NCBI GenBank assembly: GCA_945877575.1
Contig: CAMDUE010000001.1
Span: forward strand, 62,001-126,000
DNA length: 64,000 nucleotides
DNA from: Chitinophaga pinensis
Lineage (GTDB): Bacteria > Bacteroidota > Bacteroidia > NS11-12g > UBA955
Direction: 5' to 3'
Position numbers and translations under genes: made by a program. Positions 38,858 to 48,223 of the stretch are shown piece after piece. Within the stretch, counting starts at the first letter, position 1, and each line of letters opens with the position of its first letter. Below the pieces are notes generated by a model. That model worked only from the letters and a program-made list of their open reading frames with translations, was not told the DNA's origin and searched no databases.

Positions 38858-41800
38858 ATGAAAAAGATTTTTGCGGCCCTTTTTTCCTTTGGAATTTTAT
38901 CAGTATCATTTGCTCAGCATCCTATTGGATTAATGGTTGGGGACTTCAATAGCCCTTATTCTTATTCCTTAAATCCGGCACTATCAAGAACAAATCCCGG
39001 AAACAGACTTTACATCAATTGGTGGGGTGGATCTGTGAACGCTGAAAATAATTTCATGTCATACAATGCCCCTTTTCGTCTTGGTCAATGGGCAAATGGC
39101 AATTACCCCGAAGAATTAGTCAATACCAACGGTACTTTGGCATTCAATCAAGATTGGTTGCCTACCAACATAGGAAAAGACAACTGGAACTTGAATTATT
39201 TAAACGAAGTTTGGGGACCATCAATTTTCTTTCCATTGGGTTCTGTAGGTGCTATGGGATTTGGAATGAAAGCGGTTTCTGGTTTCTCAATAAATGGATT
39301 AGATGCCGATTTGGGCGGTATTATGCGTTATGGCATGCCCCAAATAAACAATAAAGTAGGTCAAACCATCAATCAGAACCATTTCTCTATGAATACAGAG
39401 AGATATCAAGAATGGTATATGACTTTCTCTGGTTTTAACAATACTTCAAAACAACACTCTTGGAGATGGGGCTTAACTTCTAAGCTTTTATTGGGAATGG
39501 GAGTGGGGCACCTCGGTGCCGAAGACATTTCTTTCACCATTGATAATCCCACACAAATCACCATCAACCAAATGAACGCTCGTTTGCTTACGTCAGCCGG
39601 AAACATGCGAACTCTAATCAATCCTTTCGGGGGTAAATTTGATTTTGTTGAAGGTGCTGGAGCGGGTATGGATGTTGGTGTAATGTATGAATACAGACCC
39701 AATGCGGGAATGAAAAGACTTTCTAACAGCATGTGCGACCGCGAAAAAAGTCTTGAATATTCTTGGAAATGGGGTGCAAGTATTACCGATTTGGGCTTTA
39801 TCTCTTACTGGGGACGTGCAAGCGAGATTCTTTCAACAGGTAATCAAGTATGGAAAATTGATCCTCAGATCATTCAAAACGGTCAATTTACACAAGGTGA
39901 CAATAAATTAGATGATCTCCATAATCGCCTATTTGGCGATTTAGGTGCCAACGAAGAATATGAATTCTTGAGTTACTCACCTGTTGCATTCAATATGCAG
40001 TTTGATAAACGCTTTTTCGGGGGATGGCATCTCGGTGCATATTGGACCCACAGCTTAAGGCAATGGAATTCAGTAGGTTTACGACGTGCATCTTATCTAA
40101 GTGTAGTTCCTCGTTTCCAATCTGAAAATCTAGAATATGGTTTCCCATTAACACTATCACATGACTACACCAAACAACAAGTTGGAGCTTACGTAAGAAT
40201 GGGTCCAGTAACAGTTGGTTCTGATAATCTTTACGGATTAAGCAATTTCATTGCCAACAACAACTATACGGGTGCAAGTTTCTATTTCGGATTTAGATCC
40301 AAAATAGGAGGGTGTTACAACAGAAAAGACTGGTACTCCTTCACGCAAAGAGAAACCGAATACGATACAACTTATCAGTACGATACTGTAAAAGTGGTAG
40401 TAAAAAAGACCATTAATGATACCACGGTTTTAACAGAGAGAAACAAGGTTAATCCTGAAGTTGCCAAAATATCAGCAGAAGCTGATAAACTAAAGAAGGA
40501 AAACGATAAACTGAAACAAGAAAAAGACAACTGTGATAAATCAAAAGCCCAAATAACTGCTGATGCACAAAAATGCAAATCAGAAGTAGATAAACTTACA
40601 GCTGAGGCCATTGATTGGAAAAAGAGAGAAGCTCAAATCCTTGCCGATATCAAATCAAAGGAAGACGAAATTAAAAAGTTAAAAAATTCTCCCATTCCAA
40701 GTCCAACTAACAACTGCGATGAATGTAAAAAGCAGTTAACTCAAGCTCAAATAGATGTCGAAAAGGCAAAAGCGGATTTAAAAAATAGTTATGAAGAATT
40801 GGGTAAAGTAAAAGCTCAAATAACCGCTACAGAGAAAAAATGTGACGAAGAGAAAAAGAAACTCCAAGAAGCCAACGATAAAGCCCAAGCTGAAATTCTG
40901 GCTTGGAAAGGACAAAAAGAAAAAGCAGATATAGAAATCGTAAATCTTAAAGATCAAATCAAAGCTACTTCTGACGGTATCACCAATAAGCAATTGGCTG
41001 ATTTAATGGCTGAGAAAACTGCCCTTCAAACCCAATTAAATGAGGCAAAGAAGTGTTGTACAGAAGCTTCAGCTTTGAAATTAGAAGTAGCCACACTTAA
41101 AAATGAAAAGTTAGCGCTCGAAAACGAATCCAACAGAAACAAAGCTCAAATGGAAGCATTAAAATCTCAAAACTCTTCATTGGGTGATCGCATTAATCTC
41201 TTGGAAAATCAGAAGAAGCAATGTGAATCTGATTTAGCTGCTGAAAAATCAAAAACCGGTTCTCAGATTGAAGCAACCAAAGACAACACGGATTTAATCA
41301 ATAAAATCAATGAGTGTGATAAGTTGGTGGCACAATTAAAATCAGAAAAAGCCACCCTAGAATTGAAAATCAAGAATCTAGAATCGGATAATAAATTATG
41401 CCAAGAAAAGTTGACTGCTGCCAATAGCAAAATTGTTGCAACAGAAGACTGCACTCCAATCAAAACCCAAAATGCACAGCTAACTGCTGAAAATGAGGCG
41501 CTCAAAAAGCAAGTGGCGCAATTGACTGCAGAGAAAAAGGCCTTGAGCGATAAATTGAACAATACTCCTCTGCCTGTTTCTGGAGAAGATTGTGGTCCAT
41601 ACAAAGTAAAAATCACTGCTTTAGAAGCCCAACTCGCAGAAGCGAAGAAATCTTCGTCAGACATAACTGCGTTAAACACCAAAATTGCATCTCTCGAAGC
41701 CCAACTCGCTGAAGCGAAGAAATCATCCTCAGACATAACTGCGTTAAACACCAAAATTGCATCTCTCGAAGCCCAACTCGCTGAAGCGAAGCAATCTACT

Positions 41801-42256
41801 ACTGCAGCACAAGCACAAGCACAAGTAACATCTTTACAAGCTGATTTGAAAAAATGCAATGAAGAAAAGTCAGCAATTCAAGCCTCAGCTTCATCGTCAA
41901 ACAATAATGCCCAATTAGAGGCTCAAATCGCAGAATTACAAAAGCAATTAACTTCAAAGAATTCTGAGATACAGACTTTGAAATCAAAGTTGGATGAGTG
42001 CGACAATGCAAAAGCTCAAATTCAAGCGTCTTTAAATCAGTGTAACCAAGAGAAAACAAAGGCTTTGGATGAATATGAACAACTCAAAGCGCAAATCATT
42101 CAAATGGATGATGATATGGGGAAACTTGGAGAAATTATCAAGAAAAACAATGCTGAAATAACACGTTTGAAATCTGAGGTATCAACACTTCAGACTCAAT
42201 TAAAAGAGTGTAAATCAAAAATTGCCCCTGCACAAGGCGAACCAGAAGCGAATTAA
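38858..42256 (+). CDS. Predicted outer membrane beta-barrel fused to a ~590-residue Cys-rich coiled coil
   Basis: An 1132-residue protein: signal peptide ending VSFAQ; about 500 residues of alternating aromatic/glycine strands with SYSLNPALSRTNPGNRLYINWWGG at the start, the look of PorP/SprF- or DUF5723-like Bacteroidota barrels. A Tyr/Asp/Thr-rich linker (YDTTYQYDTVKVVVKK) follows, then coiled-coil segments about 532-610, 620-900 and 912-1122, broken by proline-rich joints (PIPSPTNN; NTPLPVSG). The coil contains 16 cysteines, most in K/E-C-D/E/K contexts. There is no OmpA-like peptidoglycan-binding motif and no T9SS sorting domain, and I recognise no family with this layout. It directly follows the adhesin gene, so it may be that adhesin's secretion or anchoring partner. 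The barrel call rests on pattern, not on homology. Confidence 0.6.
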   Translation: MKKIFAALFSFGILSVSFAQHPIGLMVGDFNSPYSYSLNPALSRTNPGNRLYINWWGGSVNAENNFMSYNAPFRLGQWANGNYPEELVNTNGTLAFNQDWLPTNIGKDNWNLNYLNEVWGPSIFFPLGSVGAMGFGMKAVSGFSINGLDADLGGIMRYGMPQINNKVGQTINQNHFSMNTERYQEWYMTFSGFNNTSKQHSWRWGLTSKLLLGMGVGHLGAEDISFTIDNPTQITINQMNARLLTSAGNMRTLINPFGGKFDFVEGAGAGMDVGVMYEYRPNAGMKRLSNSMCDREKSLEYSWKWGASITDLGFISYWGRASEILSTGNQVWKIDPQIIQNGQFTQGDNKLDDLHNRLFGDLGANEEYEFLSYSPVAFNMQFDKRFFGGWHLGAYWTHSLRQWNSVGLRRASYLSVVPRFQSENLEYGFPLTLSHDYTKQQVGAYVRMGPVTVGSDNLYGLSNFIANNNYTGASFYFGFRSKIGGCYNRKDWYSFTQRETEYDTTYQYDTVKVVVKKTINDTTVLTERNKVNPEVAKISAEADKLKKENDKLKQEKDNCDKSKAQITADAQKCKSEVDKLTAEAIDWKKREAQILADIKSKEDEIKKLKNSPIPSPTNNCDECKKQLTQAQIDVEKAKADLKNSYEELGKVKAQITATEKKCDEEKKKLQEANDKAQAEILAWKGQKEKADIEIVNLKDQIKATSDGITNKQLADLMAEKTALQTQLNEAKKCCTEASALKLEVATLKNEKLALENESNRNKAQMEALKSQNSSLGDRINLLENQKKQCESDLAAEKSKTGSQIEATKDNTDLINKINECDKLVAQLKSEKATLELKIKNLESDNKLCQEKLTAANSKIVATEDCTPIKTQNAQLTAENEALKKQVAQLTAEKKALSDKLNNTPLPVSGEDCGPYKVKITALEAQLAEAKKSSSDITALNTKIASLEAQLAEAKKSSSDITALNTKIASLEAQLAEAKQSTTAAQAQAQVTSLQADLKKCNEEKSAIQASASSSNNNAQLEAQIAELQKQLTSKNSEIQTLKSKLDECDNAKAQIQASLNQCNQEKTKALDEYEQLKAQIIQMDDDMGKLGEIIKKNNAEITRLKSEVSTLQTQLKECKSKIAPAQGEPEAN
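41621..41800 (+). repeat. In-frame 72-bp tandem repeat, about 2.5 copies
   Basis: Units at 41621-41692 and 41693-41764 differ at only 5 of 72 bases, and a partial third follows from 41765. Each encodes a 24-residue coiled-coil unit beginning LEAQLAEAKK. It reads as a recent duplication that lengthens the coil by about 24 residues per copy. Confidence 0.9.
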
Positions 42257-42268
42257 TTAATAGGAGTT

Positions 42269-42358
42269 GGGTATCGGGTTTCGGGCATCAGATTTTGGTT
42301 TTCAGAATCCCGCTACCCGCTACCCGCTACCTGGTACCTGGTACCCGGTACCTGGTAC
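42269..42358. repeat. Heptanucleotide repeat array with inverted arms in a convergent intergenic region
   Basis: Left arm: three 7-bp units GGGTATC, GGGTTTC, GGGCATC (42269-42289). After 20 bp comes a right arm of seven units, CCGCTAC three times, then CTGGTAC, CTGGTAC, CCGGTAC, CTGGTAC (42310-42358), which contains four GGTACC palindromes every 7 bp (42333, 42340, 42347, 42354). The arms are near-complementary (13 of 16 bases in the best alignment), so a hairpin is possible. It fills the gap between two convergent genes and may act as a two-way terminator. GC is well above the flanks. Confidence 0.8.
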
Positions 42359-42364
42359 CTAGTA

Positions 42365-44806
42365 TTAAAACCCTAAAAAGAATCTCACATTTAACCGTCG
42401 GCCTGTTAAATACTCTGGCACACCATAGCGGTTGTTTTCTAAATCCTTTACCCAACTGTAAGCAATCACATTGTTTATGTCTAGTAAATTAAAGACATCT
42501 ACTGAAAGCCACGATTGTTTTATGAATGGGTATTTCTTTGATTTAGATCCTGGCTCTCTTAAGGTCTTGCTAAAACCAATATCAACACGTCTGTAGGGTG
42601 GTACTATGCTCGGTGTGTTAGAATATCGAGCCATTCCGTCTAAATAATAAGGGATATTCGTACCTATAACCATACTTAAATTGACTCTAATACTCGGATT
42701 TTGTTTCAGCCTATCTTGGAAAATTACTGCCAAATTAGCACGTCTATCAGTAGGGCGTCTCAACCAGTCAGAAGTAACAGTATTTCCCTTAGCATCAGTG
42801 TAATTGATTCTCTCTTTGCTTTGAAGTAAGCTCAGAGTAAACCAACTTTCTAATCCTTTGTTGAATTGCCCGTATAAACGATTATCAAATCCTGCAGCAT
42901 ATCCTGTAGAAGTATTTTCAGCAAAGTATCTGATTCTGATATTGTCGTAATAATAGGGAATTAAATCATTCAAGTATTTGTAATATGCCTCACTAGTATA
43001 TTTGAATTTGCGATTCCATAATGTAACGACACGGTCCATTCCCAATACCCAATGAAATGATTTTTGCGCTCGGGTCATTGGATTTAACGAGCCACTCAAT
43101 CCCCTGATTTCGCGGTAAAATGGCGGTTGATGATAGGCCCCAAATGAAAATCTATAGGTTACAGGTAGTTTTTGATTGGTATCCCTAGAATCATATTTCA
43201 ACAATTTATTAGGCTCATAAAACAAGGATATCCTAGGCATTAATAATAATTCTTCATTAACCGACCACCATGAAGCTCGAAAACCGGCATTCAATGATAA
43301 TTTCTTATTGCGGTCAATAAAATGTTTTACTTGAACGAATCCATTAAGTCTTGTTGAAGTCAAACGATTATTTGACCGAGTTATGTCATCGAGTATAATC
43401 GTGTCTTTTGCGAATGACCAAGGAGCTAAATTGTAATCTGCGCTATCCATATACAACCATTCATAAAATCGATCTACAATGAATTCTTTGTTTAAGCGAA
43501 TACCATATTTAATTTGAGTGCGAGCATTTTGCTTTCCGAAATTACCTAGATGTGAAAAATTGAAGATTCTGCTTTGCATTTGATTTCTGCCGTGATCTAA
43601 ATAATATCCATAACCTAAGGTTTTTAGAGGTTTCCCTAAATTCGATGACCCCAAATCTCGGTCTAATTCAGACAAATTATATGCTCCTTGTATATCAAAA
43701 TGCTCTTCTTCGTTTATGGCTGTTGCGCTTAGAATCCATTTGAAATTTTGTCTAATACTTGGACGGTAATTTAAAGTAAGTGCCCCCAGCGAGTAGTTGT
43801 AGTTTAAATTCTCTTGGCCAAACATGAAAACGTTCAATTGATATGCACTTTGAATGGTGCCAAATTCAGTTGTCTTACTTTCAGGAATCAATTGAAAAGC
43901 GTTTCCCGCAAGGTTGCCTAAAAAATCTATAGACCATCTTTTTGAGATATCCCATTTCAAAAACGACTGCACATCGGCGAAATTCATGGAGTAAGTACCT
44001 TTGGTATTTAAGGTGCCCGTCAACAGTGAATTTGTAAAATGCCGAATTGATAAAAGTCCAGAAATTTTCTTTGAAGAGCCTTCAACAGTGAAACTGTTAA
44101 TCATCGTTCCTAAGGAAATTGAAGCACGCGTCGAATCAGGTTTGATGTATTGTACATCCAAAACAGAACTCATTTTATCACCATATTGCGATTCAAATCC
44201 TCCTGCAGAAAACTTGATTTTATCTACAAGTTGCGGATTGATGAAGCTGAGACCTTCTTGTTGACCGTTTTGGATTAATTGAGGCCTATATATTTCTATA
44301 TCATTAACATAAATCAAATTTTCATCAAAATTCCCTCCTCTAACTGAAAATTGCGATGAAAGCTCGTTATTGCTACTTACTCCACCTAAGGTTTTGATCA
44401 AATTTTCAACGCCAGATCCAACTCCTGCATTTAGAGTTAAGTCTCGCATTCTAATCTCATCCATAAATGGGGTAGAACCTTCAATATTTACTTCTACTTG
44501 TCCAATTAAATCAAGACCTGCACCAATTGAAATTGAATCTATTGATGTGCTTTTGCGAGCGTACTTTCCGAAAATCTTTTCATCATTAGAAGCGCCAAAA
44601 CTCCCAAAATAAAGATAGGGTTCATAGGGTAAAATAAATTCAAATTTCCCCAAAGAATCAACCGAAGTCAAAACAGCGCCTTCAGAATCAATTATTTTAA
44701 TTTTGGAACAGTTTTTACAGCCTACAACTTTTGCACTGTAAATATTCGATTGAGAATAAACAGGTAGCGAGAGAAATACAACCGCAAACAGAGAGAATAT
44801 CTTCAC
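42365..44806 (-). CDS. TonB-dependent receptor
   Basis: An outer membrane receptor for energy-coupled uptake. The best start is GTG at 44806, which gives a perfect signal peptide (MKIFSLFAVVFLSLPVYSQ); the longer TTG frame from 44827 adds eight implausible residues. A short carboxypeptidase-regulatory-like domain comes first (about 20-95), then a plug domain (LNAGVGSGVENLIKTLGGVSS and SVRGGNFDENLIYVNDIEIYRP) and the barrel, ending YLTGRRLNVRFFLGF with the terminal Phe typical of barrels. At 813 residues it is of usual length. The ligand is unknown. It is the last gene of a fumC-folP-rpe run but is separated from rpe by 30 bp. Confidence 0.93.
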   Translation of the reverse strand: MKIFSLFAVVFLSLPVYSQSNIYSAKVVGCKNCSKIKIIDSEGAVLTSVDSLGKFEFILPYEPYLYFGSFGASNDEKIFGKYARKSTSIDSISIGAGLDLIGQVEVNIEGSTPFMDEIRMRDLTLNAGVGSGVENLIKTLGGVSSNNELSSQFSVRGGNFDENLIYVNDIEIYRPQLIQNGQQEGLSFINPQLVDKIKFSAGGFESQYGDKMSSVLDVQYIKPDSTRASISLGTMINSFTVEGSSKKISGLLSIRHFTNSLLTGTLNTKGTYSMNFADVQSFLKWDISKRWSIDFLGNLAGNAFQLIPESKTTEFGTIQSAYQLNVFMFGQENLNYNYSLGALTLNYRPSIRQNFKWILSATAINEEEHFDIQGAYNLSELDRDLGSSNLGKPLKTLGYGYYLDHGRNQMQSRIFNFSHLGNFGKQNARTQIKYGIRLNKEFIVDRFYEWLYMDSADYNLAPWSFAKDTIILDDITRSNNRLTSTRLNGFVQVKHFIDRNKKLSLNAGFRASWWSVNEELLLMPRISLFYEPNKLLKYDSRDTNQKLPVTYRFSFGAYHQPPFYREIRGLSGSLNPMTRAQKSFHWVLGMDRVVTLWNRKFKYTSEAYYKYLNDLIPYYYDNIRIRYFAENTSTGYAAGFDNRLYGQFNKGLESWFTLSLLQSKERINYTDAKGNTVTSDWLRRPTDRRANLAVIFQDRLKQNPSIRVNLSMVIGTNIPYYLDGMARYSNTPSIVPPYRRVDIGFSKTLREPGSKSKKYPFIKQSWLSVDVFNLLDINNVIAYSWVKDLENNRYGVPEYLTGRRLNVRFFLGF

Positions 44807-44836
44807 TTTGGCATCTAAACGCTGCAATGCCTGAAT

Positions 44837-45490
44837 TTATTTTGAGAGTGCCAACAATTGTGAAATAGTAGCAGTGGGGTTTTCAGCGGAAAAAACGGTG
44901 TTACCAGCAACCAAAACATCGGCACCAGCATGAAACAATGTTTGAGCATTATCAAGGGTTACACCTCCATCGATTTCAATCAAAGTATTTAATCCTCTGT
45001 TTTCAATCTCTGTTTTTAACGACTTTATTTTATTGATGGTATTTGGAATGAATTTTTGTCCACCAAAACCCGGATTAACACTCATTAAACAAACCAAATC
45101 AACATCTTCTAGTACATCGAACAATGACGAAATAGGAGTGTGGGGATTCAATGCCACACCAGCTCTCATTCCAGCAGCTTTAATTTGTTGCAAACTTCGG
45201 TGCAAATGAGTTGAAGCTTCCTTGTGAACTGTAAGAATATTTGCCCCTGCTTTTGCAAAATCTTCAATATATCTTTCAGGCTGAACAATCATTAAATGAA
45301 CATCCAAGGTTTTTTCAGCTCGTTTTTGAAGTGATTTCATTACCGGAAAACCAAAGGATATATTAGGAACGAACACTCCATCCATAACATCAACGTGAAA
45401 CCACTGAGCTTCACTTTGATTTATCATATCAATGTCTTGATTCAAATTGCCAAAATCGGCAGATAAGATAGAAGGAGCAATAATTTTCAT
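44837..45490 (-). CDS. rpe: Ribulose-phosphate 3-epimerase
   Basis: Interconverts ribulose 5-phosphate and xylulose 5-phosphate in the pentose phosphate pathway. The 217-residue TIM barrel has the metal-binding and catalytic residues in place: SADFGN, HVDVMDGVFVPNISFG, LDVHLMI, the VNPGFGGQKF phosphate loop, and EIDGGVTLDN. The start overlaps the folP stop by 4 bases (ATGA), so translation is probably coupled. Confidence 0.97.
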   Translation of the reverse strand: MKIIAPSILSADFGNLNQDIDMINQSEAQWFHVDVMDGVFVPNISFGFPVMKSLQKRAEKTLDVHLMIVQPERYIEDFAKAGANILTVHKEASTHLHRSLQQIKAAGMRAGVALNPHTPISSLFDVLEDVDLVCLMSVNPGFGGQKFIPNTINKIKSLKTEIENRGLNTLIEIDGGVTLDNAQTLFHAGADVLVAGNTVFSAENPTATISQLLALSK

Positions 45491-46329
45491 TGGGCAAAGT
45501 TATGCAAAGCAGCATGCAATTTCAATACTTCATTCGCGGCTTTTACATCATGAACCCTTAAAATTTTTACGCCCTTTTCTAAAGCTAATAGATTTAGAGA
45601 AGATGTTGCATTGAGTGTGTTCTCTACATTGATTTCCAGTAGTTTATAAATCATGCTTTTGCGGGAAATCCCTACGAGAACTCCCAAATCAGAATGGCAA
45701 AATCGATTTAATTGAGAAAAAAGGGAGTAATTCTGTTCAATACTTTTACCAAAACCAAATCCAGGGTCTATCCAAACGTTCCTAACACCTACAGAAGAAA
45801 AATCTCTAGACCTCTTAATTAAGTATTCATAAACTTCATCAACAACAGAAACATATTGAGGATTTTCTTGCATGGTTTTCGGATCACCTTTCTTATGCAT
45901 GCCTATGTAAGTAATGTCTTTATCGGAAATAACCGATAACATCATGGGGTCATCTTCACCAAAAGAAATATCATTGATAATTTCCACTCCAGCGTCAATA
46001 CAAGCTTTTGCAACTTCAGAATAATACGTGTCTACACTTATCCAAGCATCTTGGAAGTTCATTCTGATTGCTTCAATTATCGGTAAAACGCGCTGTAGCT
46101 CTTCCGAAGAAGTTAATCGATCCGAACCAGGCCTTGAACTTTGTCCGCCAATATCTAAAATGGTTGCTCCATCCTTTAACATTTGTTCAGCGACTATTAT
46201 AGCATGTTTAACCGAATTTATTCGGCTATCGCTGTAAAATGAGTCAGGGGTAATATTTAAAATGCCCATAATCAATGGTTTTGTGACTTCCAAAGATTTG
46301 GATTGTCCAACCAATTGAATCATGGGCAT
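45487..46329 (-). CDS. folP: Dihydropteroate synthase
   Basis: Joins p-aminobenzoate to the pterin diphosphate in folate synthesis; the target of sulfonamides. The 280-residue product shows MGILNITPDSFYSDSR, DGATILDIGGQSSRPGS, ISVDTYYSEVA, and VWIDPGFGFGKSIEQN. ATG at 46329 and at 46323 (Met-Pro-Met start) are both possible. It overlaps rpe by 4 bp and follows fumC by 19 bp, so the three are probably co-transcribed. Confidence 0.96.
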   Translation of the reverse strand: MPMIQLVGQSKSLEVTKPLIMGILNITPDSFYSDSRINSVKHAIIVAEQMLKDGATILDIGGQSSRPGSDRLTSSEELQRVLPIIEAIRMNFQDAWISVDTYYSEVAKACIDAGVEIINDISFGEDDPMMLSVISDKDITYIGMHKKGDPKTMQENPQYVSVVDEVYEYLIKRSRDFSSVGVRNVWIDPGFGFGKSIEQNYSLFSQLNRFCHSDLGVLVGISRKSMIYKLLEINVENTLNATSSLNLLALEKGVKILRVHDVKAANEVLKLHAALHNFAQ

Positions 46330-46348
46330 TTGGATAGGGTTATTTAAA

Positions 46349-47761
46349 TTATTTAATTACCTCGTCAGGATTTCCAACCATGCTTTCAGGTTTAACCCAT
46401 TCATCAAATTGTTCTGAAGTTAAAAGTCCCAAGGAAAGAGAAGCTTCTTTCAAAGTTGTACCTTCTTTATGGGCTTTTTTGGCAATTTTTGCTGCGTTCT
46501 CATATCCAATATGGGTATTCAAAGCAGTGACTAACATCAAACTTTGATCTACCAATTTTTTGATATTTTCATGGTTAGGTTCAATGCCAATAGCGCAATT
46601 ATCATTGAAACTTAAACATGCTTGACCCAATAAACGAGCACTTTGCAACATATTTGCAGCAATCAAAGGTTTGTATACGTTCAATTCGAAATGTCCTTGA
46701 GTTGCACCAAAAGAAATAGCTACATCATTACCCAAGATTTGAGCACAAACCATTGTCAATGCTTCAGGTTGTGTTGGATTTACCTTTCCGGGCATGATGG
46801 ATGAACCTGGTTCATTTTCAGGTATTAAAATCTCACCAATACCGCTTCTTGGTCCAGAACTTAACATTCTAATATCATTGGCAATTTTGAATGCACTCAC
46901 TGCCGCTCTTTTAATTGCTCCGTGCAATTCAACCATGGCATCATGAGCAGCTAAGGCTTCGAATTTATTTTCTGCAGTCACAAAGGGCAATCCGCTTTCT
47001 TCGGCAATGAAACGCGCAACCAACTCAGAATATCCTTTAGGTGTATTCAATCCAGTACCAACTGCCGTTCCGCCCAAAGCCAATTCAGCAGCGGGTTTCA
47101 TGGCACGATTAATGGCAGCAATTCCATTATCAAGTTGAGTTACATATCCGCTAAATTCTTGTCCCAAAGTCAAGGGTGTTGCATCCATGAAATGCGTACG
47201 ACCAATCTTTACAATGTCTTTGTACTCCCTTGCTTTATGTTTCAAGGTGGTTTTCAATGCTTGTAAACCGGGCAAAGTGTAATCAATAACTTGCTTGAAA
47301 ACAGCTATGCTCATTGCAGTAGGGAAAGTATCATTACTGCTTTGACTCTTATTTACATCATCATTAGGATGCAAAACCTTTTTCTCATCTGTGAGTTTTC
47401 CACCTTTTAATACATGCGCTCGGTTAGCAATGACTTCATTGACATTCATGTTGCTTTGAGTGCCGCTTCCGGTTTGCCAGATTACTAAAGGAAATTCTTT
47501 ATCGTGCTTACCATCAAAAATTTCGTCGCAAACTTCTGCGATTAGCTCATATTTCTCTTTAGATAATACGCCCAATTCATGATTGGCTTTTGCTGCACAT
47601 TTTTTTAAAATAGCAAATGCACGTATGATTTCAACAGGCATGGAACCTTCTGGCCCAATGCGGAAATTATTTCGACTTCTCTCTGTTTGGGCTCCCCAAT
47701 AAGCACCCGCAGGTACTTTCACCTCACCCATGGTGTCGTGTTCAATACGAAATTCAGTCAT
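46349..47761 (-). CDS. fumC: Class II fumarate hydratase
   Basis: Converts fumarate to malate in the TCA cycle. The 470-residue product (ATG at 47761) has the class II signatures: [50 protein letters not shown] and [16 protein letters not shown] near residue 318. The extension that begins at 47794 would need a TTG start upstream of the promoter box and is rejected. A perfect -7 box sits 7 nt before the ATG. Confidence 0.97.
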   Translation of the reverse strand: MTEFRIEHDTMGEVKVPAGAYWGAQTERSRNNFRIGPEGSMPVEIIRAFAILKKCAAKANHELGVLSKEKYELIAEVCDEIFDGKHDKEFPLVIWQTGSGTQSNMNVNEVIANRAHVLKGGKLTDEKKVLHPNDDVNKSQSSNDTFPTAMSIAVFKQVIDYTLPGLQALKTTLKHKAREYKDIVKIGRTHFMDATPLTLGQEFSGYVTQLDNGIAAINRAMKPAAELALGGTAVGTGLNTPKGYSELVARFIAEESGLPFVTAENKFEALAAHDAMVELHGAIKRAAVSAFKIANDIRMLSSGPRSGIGEILIPENEPGSSIMPGKVNPTQPEALTMVCAQILGNDVAISFGATQGHFELNVYKPLIAANMLQSARLLGQACLSFNDNCAIGIEPNHENIKKLVDQSLMLVTALNTHIGYENAAKIAKKAHKEGTTLKEASLSLGLLTSEQFDEWVKPESMVGNPDEVIK

Positions 47762-47768
47762 GATACTG

Positions 47769-47776
47769 CAAAAATA
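47769..47776 (-). promoter_or_regulatory. -7 box of fumC
   Basis: TATTTTTG on the minus strand, a perfect TAnnTTTG, 7 nt before the fumC ATG; the -33 element is weak. Confidence 0.5.
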
Positions 47777-47848
47777 CAAAAGTGAAACCACCAAATCGAA
47801 TAACTAGAAATAAAGGTTTGGCATAAATTTTGACTAGAGCATTTTATC

Positions 47849-48223
47849 ATGAGAATCAAGGATATATTTTTATGTGTAATTTTATTGGCGGCTTCTAACT
47901 TGAGTGCCCAAAATACCACTATTTTTAAAAATCAAACCAACGATAAATTTTATCATATTGTTGGCGGGGCATTGATATCCTTCATCGCTTATGATTTTAC
48001 AACTCAGAATTTCAAACTCGAAAGTCCCCTTGCAACTCAGAGAAGAGGACTCAGAGTAGCTATTGGATCGACATTGGCTGCTGCCCTCATTAAAGAGGCA
48101 TACGATTATAGTAAAAATAAAAGAGTCGGCACATGGGATGTTCCAAAACATGCCGACTCAATTACGGATATTGCCGTTACAGCCATTTCAGGATTGACTG
48201 TAACTGTGGTTTTATCTTTTTAG
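47849..48223 (+). CDS. Small exported YfiM/DUF2279-like protein
   Basis: A 124-residue exported protein, signal peptide ending SNLSAQ. The body has NDKFYHIVGGALISFIAYDF, then a second short hydrophobic helix carrying KEAYDYSKNK, then a conserved-looking HADSITDIAVTAISG. The pattern of DKxxH, KExxD and a late D-T/I-G helix matches what I remember of the YfiM/DUF2279 group. There is no lipobox. It faces the VWA cargo gene and overlaps its stop by 4 bp. Function unknown. Confidence 0.6.
   Translation: MRIKDIFLCVILLAASNLSAQNTTIFKNQTNDKFYHIVGGALISFIAYDFTTQNFKLESPLATQRRGLRVAIGSTLAAALIKEAYDYSKNKRVGTWDVPKHADSITDIAVTAISGLTVTVVLSF

Noticed and set aside
42295-42492. A 65-codon plus-strand frame across the heptanucleotide array
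   Set aside because: The coding appearance comes from the 7-bp repeat and the reverse complement of the TonB receptor gene.
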